Shown piece by piece: positions 33,224 to 41,554 of a stretch of DNA of 64,000 nt (positions are counted from its first letter, which is position 1; each line of letters begins with the position of its first letter). The position numbers and the translations under genes are program-made. This DNA comes from Bacteroidales bacterium (GTDB taxonomy: Bacteria > Bacteroidota > Bacteroidia > Bacteroidales > UBA932). Under the pieces are notes generated by a model. It saw only the letters and a program-made list of their open reading frames with translations. It ran no database searches and had not been told where the DNA came from. The stretch spans positions 62,001-126,000 of the forward strand of contig JAFWOY010000029.1 of NCBI GenBank assembly GCA_017509755.1. Reading direction: 5' to 3'.

Positions 33224-34531
33224 TCAGGCAACTCTCTTGGTCATCGTCAGGATGTTGCAGCCGTCCTCATACTTGTACTCGATGTGGTCCATCAGCTTCT
33301 TGCAGAGGAAGATGCCCAAACCGCCAATCTCGCGGTCTTCCACGGAGAGCGAGATATCCGGATCTGGCTTTTCAAGCGGATTGAACGGAACGCCGGCGTC
33401 CCGCAGCAGGATCGTCAGCATCACACCTTCTTCGTCGAGTTCCGTGCCGACTTCAATCCAGCCCATGCCGCCTTCGTAGGCATAGCGCACGACATTCTCG
33501 ACAGCCTCCTCGATGGAGAGGCGGATCTTGAACTGCAAGGCTTCATCTTTCGGAATATCCGGTGAAGACATCAGATATTCGATAATCTCGCCACACTTGT
33601 CGATGATAGGTTCAAATCTCTTTTTCATAGCTATTAATGAAGGAAGGATAAAACTGATTTCTTGAGGAAGAAGGTCGATCTGGAAAGAATGGCCGGACAT
33701 AACCTCGCCATCCAGGCAGATATCGATCAAATTCCGGGATGTGACCTTCAGGGAACGGCACTGTGTGTACACAAAGTGCCGCCTGGCCCAACGATGGACC
33801 AAGTGCTGGCCGCGCCGGTAAAGGGGCATGAGGCGCAGCAGGGTGACCAGCCAGACCGGTTTCAGCAAGACGGCATCGATCAATCCGTCGGTCGGCCGGG
33901 CATCGGGGGCGCTCAAAAAATCGCCGCCACACCAACGGCCATTGCACAGCGCACACAACAGCAACTTGTGCCGGTTCATCGGTTTTCCGTCGGCCAGGAC
34001 CTTGATCCTGTTGCGCCGGGAACGCAGCAAAGCCACCAGGATGCCCAAGTTATACGAACGACGCACAGGGTAGCCTTTTTCGATGAACAAGTTCGCCGTG
34101 GATGCGACGACCGCATCGAATCCGATATTGACGGTGTTGATGGCATAACTGTCGTTTACACGGATCAGATCGACCTTGAGCGGATCGCCGGTGATCAGCT
34201 TCAGGATCGACCTGAAATCCCGGCCCGGGAAACACTTGATAAAATCATTGGTTGCACCGCACGCAAAAAAAGCCAGGTATTTGCCGGCCGATCCAGCCAT
34301 GCCCGAAACCACTTCGTTCAGGGTTCCTGAACCGCCGCAAGCTACGAAACAAACCTCAGACTGGGGATGCAGGTCACAGTAAATCTTCACAAAACGGGTC
34401 CCGTCGCCAACGCCGCGGGTCACATAGGTCTCATAGTCGAAACGCACGTTGGAGGCCTGGATCTGGTGTTTGATCTCCTCCAGGATCCACGCCTTGTCTT
34501 CCCGGCCGTTGATGACGAAGATATAGTACAT
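33224..34531 (-). CDS. Diacylglycerol-kinase-like domain fused to RsbW-like ATPase
   Basis: This is a 435-residue two-part protein. Residues 1-301 form a complete lipid-kinase-like fold of the DagK/YegS type, with ACGGSGTLNEVVSG near residue 65 and the FACGATNDF motif at 89-97. Residues 302-435 form a complete GHKL anti-sigma kinase with LSIEEAVENVVRYAY (N box), LLRDAGVPFN and EIGGLGIFLCKK. The join is IAMKKRF, where Met302 (33626-33628) could start a separate RsbW-like protein, but no stop codon lies between. An internal start is therefore possible. The start overlaps the HD/kinase stop by one base. Confidence 0.88.
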   Translation of the reverse strand: MYYIFVINGREDKAWILEEIKHQIQASNVRFDYETYVTRGVGDGTRFVKIYCDLHPQSEVCFVACGGSGTLNEVVSGMAGSAGKYLAFFACGATNDFIKCFPGRDFRSILKLITGDPLKVDLIRVNDSYAINTVNIGFDAVVASTANLFIEKGYPVRRSYNLGILVALLRSRRNRIKVLADGKPMNRHKLLLCALCNGRWCGGDFLSAPDARPTDGLIDAVLLKPVWLVTLLRLMPLYRRGQHLVHRWARRHFVYTQCRSLKVTSRNLIDICLDGEVMSGHSFQIDLLPQEISFILPSLIAMKKRFEPIIDKCGEIIEYLMSSPDIPKDEALQFKIRLSIEEAVENVVRYAYEGGMGWIEVGTELDEEGVMLTILLRDAGVPFNPLEKPDPDISLSVEDREIGGLGIFLCKKLMDHIEYKYEDGCNILTMTKRVA

Positions 34532-35943
34532 TACCGCAACAATGTTTTTTCAATGTGTTCCGGCCAGTGCGGCAGCATCGACTCCCGGTTGGCGAAATGG
34601 ATCATATAGAGGGAGCCGAACGGTGCGATGTCGCGCAGGACCGCCTCCGGATCGACGCCAGGTCCATAATAGTTGTGCACAAAGACGTTCCAAACCCGGA
34701 CCATCTGCGTGTGGGAAAGATGGAAGAGCCGCTGGGCCAGTTCGTCGCTATCGTTGCAGATACAGACGAAATAGAGCATGCCCAGGTCAAAACGCGGGTC
34801 GCCGTAACGGAAATCCGCCAGGTCGATCCACCAGACGTGGTCGCCAGCCATGATCATGTTGCCGATATGCATGTCGCCATGCAAGCATGTTCCGACATCC
34901 GGTACACTGTCGATAAAAGCGGTGACACGCGCTTTCTGGGCCCCATCCAAATCCCGGGACGCTGCCACTACGTTGCGGAAATGATCCTTCGCCGACGAAA
35001 AGACAGCGGGATTGCAACGCGTGGCATGCAGTTTCTTGCATTCTTCGGCAAAAAGAGCCGTGTATTTTTCCAGATTCTCAGGCTCCTGGGAGATGGCGCG
35101 CGCGAAAGAGCGCTTCCCCGCAATCCGTTCGAATTCCACCCCGACGTGCTTTCCGTCCGTAACCATACGGTACGCTTTCGGGATCTTGATGCCCAGGTCC
35201 ATGATGGCCCAGGACATCTGGAGTTCGCGCTCCGGTTCGGAAATCGGCATGTAGTCGGCATAGAGTTTCATCATCCGCTTGCCGTCCTTGTGGTTATAAC
35301 TGGTGGCGGTGTAGCCGTCTCCACTCACTTCGTAGTCATTGATGTCGATCCATTCAGGACGGGGCCTTCCGAAAACATGCTCGATATGCCCGACGAATTC
35401 CGTAAATGCGTTCGTACCGGCCAGGTCATTGAGCGATTGAGCCAATCCGCGATAATGCCATTCGTGATCCGCCCGGCCTCCCGGTGCGTGGAAACGTTCC
35501 CAAAGGGCGTCACCCAGCGCATCATAGTCCCGGGCGATGGCCCGCATATTGGAAAGTTTGTCGCCCATCGCCACGATTTTGGCGTCGTAAGGGGCCTCGG
35601 CAAGCCGGTCGATGGCACTTTGTTTGCGTTCCCGCCAGGAAGCAGACTCGGAACGTCCTTCCACAGCCTTGTCACTCTCGGCTTCGACGAGCCGGGCAAT
35701 GCGTTCTCCGAATTCTTCCCGGATCTGAGTAAGGGTTATCTCGGTATCTTCCACTACATCGTGGAGCGCGGCTGCAGCCAGCAATTCCTGATCGGAGGTA
35801 ATTGTCGCGACAATGGCGACCGCTTCCATCGGATGGACGATGTAAGGGAATCCTTTTCCGCGGCGCTCGGTATTATGATGGGCGCGTACGGCAAAGCAGA
35901 TGGCTTTGTCAAGCAGCGTGCTGTCGATAAAACTGTTGGCCAT
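34531..35943 (-). CDS. RSH-type HD hydrolase fused to APH-like kinase
   Basis: This is a 470-residue cytoplasmic fusion. The N-terminal half has the full metal-binding set of (p)ppGpp hydrolases: YIVHPMEAVA, ALHDVVEDTEI and MGDKLSNMRAI. The C-terminal half is an aminoglycoside-phosphotransferase-like kinase with CLHGDMHIGNMI (catalytic loop) and WWIDLADFRYGDPRFDLG (metal-binding Asp). A linker with VSGDGYTATSYNHKDGKRM probably starts the kinase. The gene shares one base with each neighbour. It may degrade the alarmone made by the adjacent synthetase; the kinase substrate is unknown. Confidence 0.85.
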   Translation of the reverse strand: MANSFIDSTLLDKAICFAVRAHHNTERRGKGFPYIVHPMEAVAIVATITSDQELLAAAALHDVVEDTEITLTQIREEFGERIARLVEAESDKAVEGRSESASWRERKQSAIDRLAEAPYDAKIVAMGDKLSNMRAIARDYDALGDALWERFHAPGGRADHEWHYRGLAQSLNDLAGTNAFTEFVGHIEHVFGRPRPEWIDINDYEVSGDGYTATSYNHKDGKRMMKLYADYMPISEPERELQMSWAIMDLGIKIPKAYRMVTDGKHVGVEFERIAGKRSFARAISQEPENLEKYTALFAEECKKLHATRCNPAVFSSAKDHFRNVVAASRDLDGAQKARVTAFIDSVPDVGTCLHGDMHIGNMIMAGDHVWWIDLADFRYGDPRFDLGMLYFVCICNDSDELAQRLFHLSHTQMVRVWNVFVHNYYGPGVDPEAVLRDIAPFGSLYMIHFANRESMLPHWPEHIEKTLLR

Positions 35944-37040
35944 TACATATCGTGGATTTTGATGAGTTTTTCAAAAATACGCTGGGCCGTTTCGGTATTG
36001 TATTTCGAAGGGCCGTTCAAATACTCGAGGAAGCGGGCGATGCCCTTGACGCCGTCCTGCTCCGCCGCGTAAACGATACACACATTCTGCATGCCGAGCG
36101 TGGAGGCGATGATATCCAGGTCCGTACCGCTGATCTGGTGGAGCGCCAGCTGGAATGCCTTGTCGGAACAGCGTTTGCGCATTGCCTCGACATCGCCGAG
36201 GGTCGTCAGGCCAAGGCGGCGCATCGGCTCCAGGTACGGCATGCCGCTGAGATCCTGGATCTCGGCCTGGTTGATGGAGGCGATCTTGGCATTGAGCGGC
36301 GCAAACGGATCGAGGGCCAGATAGCTGCGGAATGTGTCGGCATTGAGCGACACCTCTTCGAAACTGCCGTCCTTGACCAGTTGCTCCACCTTGCGGCGGT
36401 AGTCCGTCAATTCCTTGCGGATGCGGCTGAATTCATCGTCCGCCAATTCCAGCAGGCCGGCCAGGCGGCTCAGGCTGCGGATATACTCCGTCGGCACCTC
36501 GAACCCGCTCTTGTACCCGGTATCGTGGTTCATGTTGGCCCACACATGCTGGAGGGCCGTCCGCATCTGGACTTCAAACCAATAGTTGTTCAACTCGGGA
36601 AACTCCTCGTCATAAAACAGGGACTTGGGCAGCCGGCAGATATAGTGGAGCGACATATAGCCGAACGAATCGTTGCCCAGCAGCTTGCGCTTGTCCACGG
36701 AATTCTCCCAGTCCACTTCGAAAAGGCTGTCCACCAAAGCGGATATCTTGTCCACTTCGTCGCTGTAAAACGTGATGATGCGGGCACCGACAATGTCCGT
36801 AATGTCGGCAAGGCACTTGTATTTCTGGCCTTTCAACTCCAGCTTGCCGACCAGGCTCTTCTCTTCCTTGACCCGGGCTTCCAGGCCGGAAACGATCAAC
36901 CGGTTCCCGGAGATGCAATGGTCCAGCTGTTCAAGGACGGCTTCCCGGAGCCGGTTGAACATCGGCTTCTTCTCCCGATAATCCTCCAGGATCATCGAAC
37001 AATGCAGGTCCAGGCCGTATTCGTGAATATCCTTAGCCAT
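35943..37040 (-). CDS. RelA/SpoT-type synthetase-domain protein
   Basis: This 365-residue protein has one RelA/SpoT nucleotidyltransferase domain. The signatures are GQKYKCLADITDIVGARIITF, SFGYMSLHYICRL (synthetase core) and FEVQMRTALQHVWANMNHDTGYK, which carries the catalytic Glu and the conserved His. There is no HD, TGS or ACT domain, so it is a small alarmone-synthetase-like protein with an extra C-terminal region of about 130 residues. It could make (p)ppGpp or pppApp, or pyrophosphorylate RNA as some toxic relatives do. It overlaps the amidohydrolase by eight bases and the HD/kinase gene by one. Confidence 0.87.
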   Translation of the reverse strand: MAKDIHEYGLDLHCSMILEDYREKKPMFNRLREAVLEQLDHCISGNRLIVSGLEARVKEEKSLVGKLELKGQKYKCLADITDIVGARIITFYSDEVDKISALVDSLFEVDWENSVDKRKLLGNDSFGYMSLHYICRLPKSLFYDEEFPELNNYWFEVQMRTALQHVWANMNHDTGYKSGFEVPTEYIRSLSRLAGLLELADDEFSRIRKELTDYRRKVEQLVKDGSFEEVSLNADTFRSYLALDPFAPLNAKIASINQAEIQDLSGMPYLEPMRRLGLTTLGDVEAMRKRCSDKAFQLALHQISGTDLDIIASTLGMQNVCIVYAAEQDGVKGIARFLEYLNGPSKYNTETAQRIFEKLIKIHDM

Positions 37041-38217
37041 TGCGTCTCATCAGTATTTTTCCATTGCAGATCACGGTATCGATACAGCTGCTTCCCGCCG
37101 CATAGACCCAGTTGGACACCAGATTATGGCAAGGCTGCATCCGTACGTCGTCGAGCCGGACCAGCAATGCATCAGCCAGTTTCCCTTCCTGGATCACGCC
37201 GGCATCAATGCCGAATGCTGCAGCGCCGTTCCGTGTTGCCATGGCAAGTGCTTCATCAGCCGGCATGACTTCAGGATCACCGCTGCTGGCCTTGGCGAGC
37301 AGCGCCGCGAATTTCATTTCCTCCCGCATGTCCAGGTTGTTGTTGGAAGAATCGCCGTCCGTGCCCAGGGTGATCCGGCATCCTGCATCGTGGAGCAGCC
37401 TGTAAGGGAAGATGCCTGAAGCAAGCTTCAGGTTGGAACACGGGCAATGGGCAATCGTCACACCGCGGCTTGCCAGGATGGCTGCTTCTTCCTCATCCAC
37501 GTGAACGACATGGGCGGCAATCACATCCGGGCCAAGAAAGCCCAGGCTGTCCAGGTACCGGACCGGCGTAGTGCCGTGCTCACGCAGGCAGTCCTCCACC
37601 TCTTTACGGGTCTCGGACAAGTGGATATGCAACTTCATGCCGAGGGAACGCGCCACTTCCGCACACTTGACAAGCAAATTGGATCCGACAGTGTAGATGG
37701 CATGCGGAGCTACGGTCAAGGTAATCAAACCGTTGGTCGGATCGCCCCAGTGACGGAGCATATCCAGTTTTTCCTCCTGCTGCGACTTGGAATGCGATTC
37801 GACGAAGGTCACGCCGATGGCGGCGCGGATACCGAATTCCTTTGCAACGGCGATGGTCTCGCCAATCTCGAAATACATATCCGAGAAGAAAACAGTGCCG
37901 GTCTGGATCATTTCGCGGATGGCCAGACGAGACCCTTCCCGGATGTCCGCGGCGGTCATCTTGTTCTCATAGGGCCAGATATACTCGTTCAGCCAGCGCT
38001 GCAGGGGCATGTCGTCCGCATAGCCCCGTAGCAGGCTCATCGCAGCGTGCGTGTGCGTGTTGTAGAAAGGCGGCAGGATGGCCGTCCCGGTCGCGTCAAT
38101 CGTCTCGTCAGCTTCGGTACCTGCCGATGCGGACAGGGAAGCGAAGCGGCCGTCCACGACCAGGATGTCCGTGGTCTTGTCGCCATAGCGCGTGTGTCTG
38201 ATCAGGAGGCTTCTCAT
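37033..38217 (-). CDS. Amidohydrolase, MTA/SAH deaminase-like
   Basis: This zinc-dependent deaminase has 394 residues. Metal-ligand blocks are PPFYNTHTHAAMSLLRGY, MKLHIHLSETRKEV, VIAAHVVHVDEEE and ITLGTDGDSSNNNLDM. These fit the S-adenosylhomocysteine/5'-methylthioadenosine deaminase (MtaD) group, though related enzymes take other purines or triazines. It lies one base after deoC and overlaps the synthetase gene. A nucleoside-salvage role fits the neighbourhood. Confidence 0.87.
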   Translation of the reverse strand: MRSLLIRHTRYGDKTTDILVVDGRFASLSASAGTEADETIDATGTAILPPFYNTHTHAAMSLLRGYADDMPLQRWLNEYIWPYENKMTAADIREGSRLAIREMIQTGTVFFSDMYFEIGETIAVAKEFGIRAAIGVTFVESHSKSQQEEKLDMLRHWGDPTNGLITLTVAPHAIYTVGSNLLVKCAEVARSLGMKLHIHLSETRKEVEDCLREHGTTPVRYLDSLGFLGPDVIAAHVVHVDEEEAAILASRGVTIAHCPCSNLKLASGIFPYRLLHDAGCRITLGTDGDSSNNNLDMREEMKFAALLAKASSGDPEVMPADEALAMATRNGAAAFGIDAGVIQEGKLADALLVRLDDVRMQPCHNLVSNWVYAAGSSCIDTVICNGKILMRRNG

Positions 38218-38218
38218 C

Positions 38219-39010
38219 CTAATAGTATTTGATCTCTCTTTCTTCCAAAGCGGAAAGCAGGTTGTTGGCCATCCGGCTTGCGCCGAAACGGAAATAACGC
38301 TTGTCGAGCCAGGCTTCGCCCAGCGTATCCGCCACGATATTCCAATATGTCACGGCATCTTCGGGCGTGGCAATGCCGCCGGCCGGCTTGAATCCGACCA
38401 TCCGGCCCGTCCTGCCATGATAGGTCCGGATGCATTCACACATGATCTGTGCGGCTTCCGGCGTGGCTGCAGGCTGCATCTTTCCCGTCGATGTCTTGAT
38501 GAAATCGGCCCCGGCCTCCATGGCCAGGAACGAAGCGTCTTCAATCAGGGACTTCTCTTTCAATGCACCCGTCTCCAGGATTACCTTCAAGTGAGCCGTT
38601 GCCTTGACCGCCCGGATGGCTGCACCGATCTCCACGATTTCGCGGTGGGCCGTTTCGGCGTCTTTATCCAGGAATGAGTTCAGGGCCAGCACAATATCTA
38701 CTTCATCCGCCCCGTCGACCACGGCTCCGGTGCACTCCGCCACTTTGACGGCAAGCGTACTCTGGGAGGCCGGGAAGCAGCCGCCGACCACCGTCACATG
38801 CACGTCCGCATCCGCACGCGTTGCGGCCACGGTCCGCGCGAAATTGGGATAGACGCAGATCGAAGCCGGCAGCGGATAGCCGGGAAACGTATCATGGAAG
38901 CGATTGACTTTTTCCGTCATCGCCTGGATTTTCGAATAGGTGTCCGTACTGTTGAGGGATGTCAGGTCGATCATTCCCAGGACGGCCTTGTAGATTGCTT
39001 TGTTATCCAT
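38219..39010 (-). CDS. deoC: Deoxyribose-phosphate aldolase
   Basis: This class I aldolase splits deoxyribose 5-phosphate into acetaldehyde and glyceraldehyde 3-phosphate, part of deoxynucleoside catabolism. The 263-residue protein has the Schiff-base region DFIKTSTGKMQPAATPE and the second catalytic Lys in HLKVILETGALKE, plus ADEVDIVLALNSF. The length is that of the E. coli-like type. It follows dtd by 11 bases. Confidence 0.94.
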   Translation of the reverse strand: MDNKAIYKAVLGMIDLTSLNSTDTYSKIQAMTEKVNRFHDTFPGYPLPASICVYPNFARTVAATRADADVHVTVVGGCFPASQSTLAVKVAECTGAVVDGADEVDIVLALNSFLDKDAETAHREIVEIGAAIRAVKATAHLKVILETGALKEKSLIEDASFLAMEAGADFIKTSTGKMQPAATPEAAQIMCECIRTYHGRTGRMVGFKPAGGIATPEDAVTYWNIVADTLGEAWLDKRYFRFGASRMANNLLSALEEREIKYY

Positions 39011-39021
39011 ATCGTCAATAG

Positions 39022-39474
39022 TCAGATTCTGTTTTTGCTGTCGATGCAGATCGTCACAGGCCCGTCGTTGACCAGGGCCACCTGCATCTCGGCGCCAAAG
39101 ACGCCGCTAGGTACGGGTCGGCCGAGCAGGTCGGCCAGTTTCTCCTTGAACTGTTCATAGAGCGGAATCGAGATCTCCGGGCGAGCCGCTTTGACATAGG
39201 AAGGGCGGTTGCCTTTCTTCGTGGAAGCCATCAGCGTAAACTGACTGACAGCCAAAATCTCCTGACCGACCTCGACTACCGAACGGTTCATGACGCCGGC
39301 ATCGTCATCGAAGATGCGCAGGGCCGTGATCTTGCGGGCGGTCCAATCCAGATCCTCCGCTCCATCTGCCTCCTCGAAACCACAAAGCACCAGCATGCCG
39401 GGGCCAATAACCGCAACACATTGTCCGTCAATGGAGACCGACGCCTCGCGAACGCGCTGAACGACGACACGCAT
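39022..39474 (-). CDS. dtd: D-aminoacyl-tRNA deacylase
   Basis: This enzyme removes D-amino acids (and glycine from tRNA-Ala) from mischarged tRNA. The 150-residue protein has the active-site signatures LAVSQFTLMA and LVNDGPVTI, and MRVVVQRVREASVSIDG at the N-terminus. It is full length and lies one base after the DUF4296 gene. Confidence 0.96.
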   Translation of the reverse strand: MRVVVQRVREASVSIDGQCVAVIGPGMLVLCGFEEADGAEDLDWTARKITALRIFDDDAGVMNRSVVEVGQEILAVSQFTLMASTKKGNRPSYVKAARPEISIPLYEQFKEKLADLLGRPVPSGVFGAEMQVALVNDGPVTICIDSKNRI

Positions 39475-39475
39475 C

Positions 39476-40084
39476 TTATTTCTTGAGCTCCTCCTCGAGC
39501 CGTTTCAAATCGTTTTGGGTCATCCGCTTCCGGTTGCTCTTCTTCTTCGGCGGGGGCAACGAAGCGGGGCGGTCCTCCAGAGACGGTTTTACCTCAGGTT
39601 TCGTATCCGGCTTTTCGGTAACCACGGTATCTTTCACTTTCTCAATCGGTGGTTCAGCCCCTTCCTGCACCGCAGATGTCTCCTCCGGAGCCGCCACGTC
39701 TTCCTCCGTCACGATCTGGTCGGAATCATCAAAGAGCGGGAGCGGTTCGTCCGCCGCCTTTTCGAGCCGGGCCCGGACATGCTTGTAAATCGAGACAAGT
39801 TCCTTGGGACGATGGAGATAGTAGGCCAGCGACTGCTGGAACATCGTATCCGTATAGCCGTGCTGGACGAGAATCGGCAGATAGACCCGCAGGGAATCCG
39901 GCGTGATGCGCGAATCGGAACCCGCCGCGTTCATGGTCTCGATGCAAGCATCGGCCAGGTAAAACTCGGCCAGCAGGGATTCCATGTCCTTGGACGGGAT
40001 AACCCCGTCCGGCCGGCAGCCGACCGGCAGCAGCAGGAGGCCCAGCAAGCCCGCCAGAAACCATTTATTCAGCTTCAGATTCAT
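39476..40084 (-). CDS. DUF4296 lipoprotein
   Basis: This 202-residue lipoprotein has a signal peptide ending in the lipobox LPVGC (Cys23). A helical DUF4296-type domain follows (IPSKDMESLLAEFYLADACI) and then a charged, Pro/Lys-rich tail. The function is unknown; such proteins are widespread in Bacteroidetes. ATG 40084 is chosen because the signal peptide starts there. It is the first gene of the long minus-strand run reaching to the STAS gene. Confidence 0.8.
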   Translation of the reverse strand: MNLKLNKWFLAGLLGLLLLPVGCRPDGVIPSKDMESLLAEFYLADACIETMNAAGSDSRITPDSLRVYLPILVQHGYTDTMFQQSLAYYLHRPKELVSIYKHVRARLEKAADEPLPLFDDSDQIVTEEDVAAPEETSAVQEGAEPPIEKVKDTVVTEKPDTKPEVKPSLEDRPASLPPPKKKSNRKRMTQNDLKRLEEELKK

Positions 40085-40096
40085 TTTACTTCGCTT

Positions 40097-40104
40097 CAAA
40101 GTTA
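40097..40104 (-). promoter_or_regulatory. -7 box for the DUF4296-to-STAS gene run
   Basis: On the minus strand TAACTTTG, 12 bases upstream of the DUF4296 ATG. No clear -33 TTG is seen at the usual distance. Confidence 0.5.
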
Positions 40105-40124
40105 ACAATTTTTGTGTATTTGTC

Positions 40125-40132
40125 TAACTTTG
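40125..40132 (+). promoter_or_regulatory. -7 box for the 40140 membrane-protein gene
   Basis: TAACTTTG lies seven bases before the ATG at 40140, so the mRNA would start almost at the start codon. It is the same octamer as the divergent -7 box at 40097-40104. Confidence 0.5.
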
Positions 40133-40139
40133 TACCGAA

Positions 40140-41069
40140 ATGAATCGGACGATTTCAGAATCCGCGGCTTTGGTCGGCTTGTTCCTTTTGCTGGCGGCCT
40201 GGTGTACGGCCGGCTGGCTTGCCCCGGTCGCCGTCCCGGAAAGGGCCTTCCCTGCCGCTCTTCCAGCAGCCGGTATCCTGCTGGCCAACATGTTCCTGCT
40301 CTCGCTGGCCTGCAACCGGATCCTTGCGGAAGACAGCCTTTTTACGCCGGTTGCCTATCTCCTGCTGGCAACCGTCAACCCCGCCGCACTCTGGTTTACG
40401 CCTTTCCATGGGGCCTCGTTGCTGATGGCCGTCAGTCTGTTCTTTCTCCTGGGCTTCTGCGCGGTCAAACCAGGGATGGGCAGCCTGATCGGTGCCTGGA
40501 GCGCCCTCGGTGCAGCCGCCCTGCTCTTCCCGCCCCTGCTATGGCTTTTACCGGTCTATCTGGTGATTGCCGTCGGCAAGGCGGAGGAAAAGATGAAATT
40601 CTGGACGGCATCCCTGCTGGCCGTCTGCTTACCGATCGGCATCTGGCTGGGAGTATGCAGCCTGACCGGCGGCCAGTCCGTCGGCGGTTTTTTCGGCCAT
40701 TTCTGGGAACAGATGACCGATGTGCCGCGGGTCCGTCTCCATTTCCCGGCTGCCACGCTCTGCCGCCTCATCCTGACCGCCATCGCAGTCGTGCTGGCGC
40801 TCATCAGTGCGGTCGGCCGACTTGACAGTTACAAGATCGCCCGGTCTGCCGCCGTCATCCGCATCATCATCCTGACGTTGGCCATCAGCCTGTTGATGGG
40901 GCTCTTCTGTCCGGACAACCGGTATCCGGCCGGGCTGGTCACCGCGCTGCCCGTCTCCCTGCTGCTCAACGAGTATTTCGGGCCTGCCAACCGCAAAAAA
41001 GGAGTCTGGACCCTGGGCTTCATCCTCCTGCTCGTCCTGCTTGTCGAACGCATCACGTATTTTGTATAA
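40140..41069 (+). CDS. Polytopic membrane protein of unknown function
   Basis: This 309-residue protein has about eight to nine hydrophobic helices, for example ALVGLFLLLAAWCTAGWLA, LLTPVAYLL-like segments and WTLGFILLLVLLVERITYFV at the C-terminus. I do not recognise the family; similar uncharacterised membrane proteins occur in Bacteroidales, and there are no catalytic motifs. It is divergent from the DUF4296 gene, with promoters back to back, and 18 bases upstream of the next gene. Confidence 0.8.
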   Translation: MNRTISESAALVGLFLLLAAWCTAGWLAPVAVPERAFPAALPAAGILLANMFLLSLACNRILAEDSLFTPVAYLLLATVNPAALWFTPFHGASLLMAVSLFFLLGFCAVKPGMGSLIGAWSALGAAALLFPPLLWLLPVYLVIAVGKAEEKMKFWTASLLAVCLPIGIWLGVCSLTGGQSVGGFFGHFWEQMTDVPRVRLHFPAATLCRLILTAIAVVLALISAVGRLDSYKIARSAAVIRIIILTLAISLLMGLFCPDNRYPAGLVTALPVSLLLNEYFGPANRKKGVWTLGFILLLVLLVERITYFV

Positions 41070-41087
41070 CCTGTAAAAAACCTGTAT

Positions 41088-41546
41088 ATGAAAAAATTCA
41101 TCGGCATCCTGATCGCCGTCCTCGTCCTGGGGCTTGCAGCCTTCATCTATTTCCGTTTCTATTTCGTTTTCGGCGAAGGCGTCCGCAGCGGTGAACTCAA
41201 CTACGTCGTTTACAAAGGCGTGATCTGGAAGACTTATGAGGGCAAACTGATCCAGACCGGCATCAAGGCGCAGACCAGCGGCGTGCAGTCCAACACCTTC
41301 GACTTTTCGATCGCGGACAAGGAGATTGCCGAGCGGCTGATGACCGAAAGCGGCAAGGTCATGGACCTCCATTACAAAGAGTATTTCGGCCGTCTCCCCT
41401 GGCGCGGCCACACCCGGTACATCGTAGACGACATTCTCTCCATCAAGGAGAAGAATACTACCATTGATGAAGAGAATGAAGCGGTCCTGAGTACCATCGC
41501 CCCCGGCGCGGAAGGTGCCGGCACCGTGATTCCGGGGCTATATTAG
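41088..41546 (+). CDS. Conserved membrane-anchored protein of unknown function
   Basis: This 152-residue protein has one N-terminal transmembrane segment (residues 3-24) followed by a soluble domain with VVYKGVIWKTYEGKLIQTGI, a pattern common in small Bacteroidetes proteins of unknown role. It lies 18 bases after the polytopic membrane protein gene and ends eight bases before the convergent pheT stop. Confidence 0.8.
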   Translation: MKKFIGILIAVLVLGLAAFIYFRFYFVFGEGVRSGELNYVVYKGVIWKTYEGKLIQTGIKAQTSGVQSNTFDFSIADKEIAERLMTESGKVMDLHYKEYFGRLPWRGHTRYIVDDILSIKEKNTTIDEENEAVLSTIAPGAEGAGTVIPGLY

Positions 41547-41554
41547 TTTCCTTC

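Noticed and set aside
37033-38217. The amidohydrolase as a second dihydroorotase or a guanine deaminase
   Set aside because: The metal-ligand blocks and the LGTDGDSSNNNLDM motif fit the MTA/SAH deaminase group better, and pyrC is already present.
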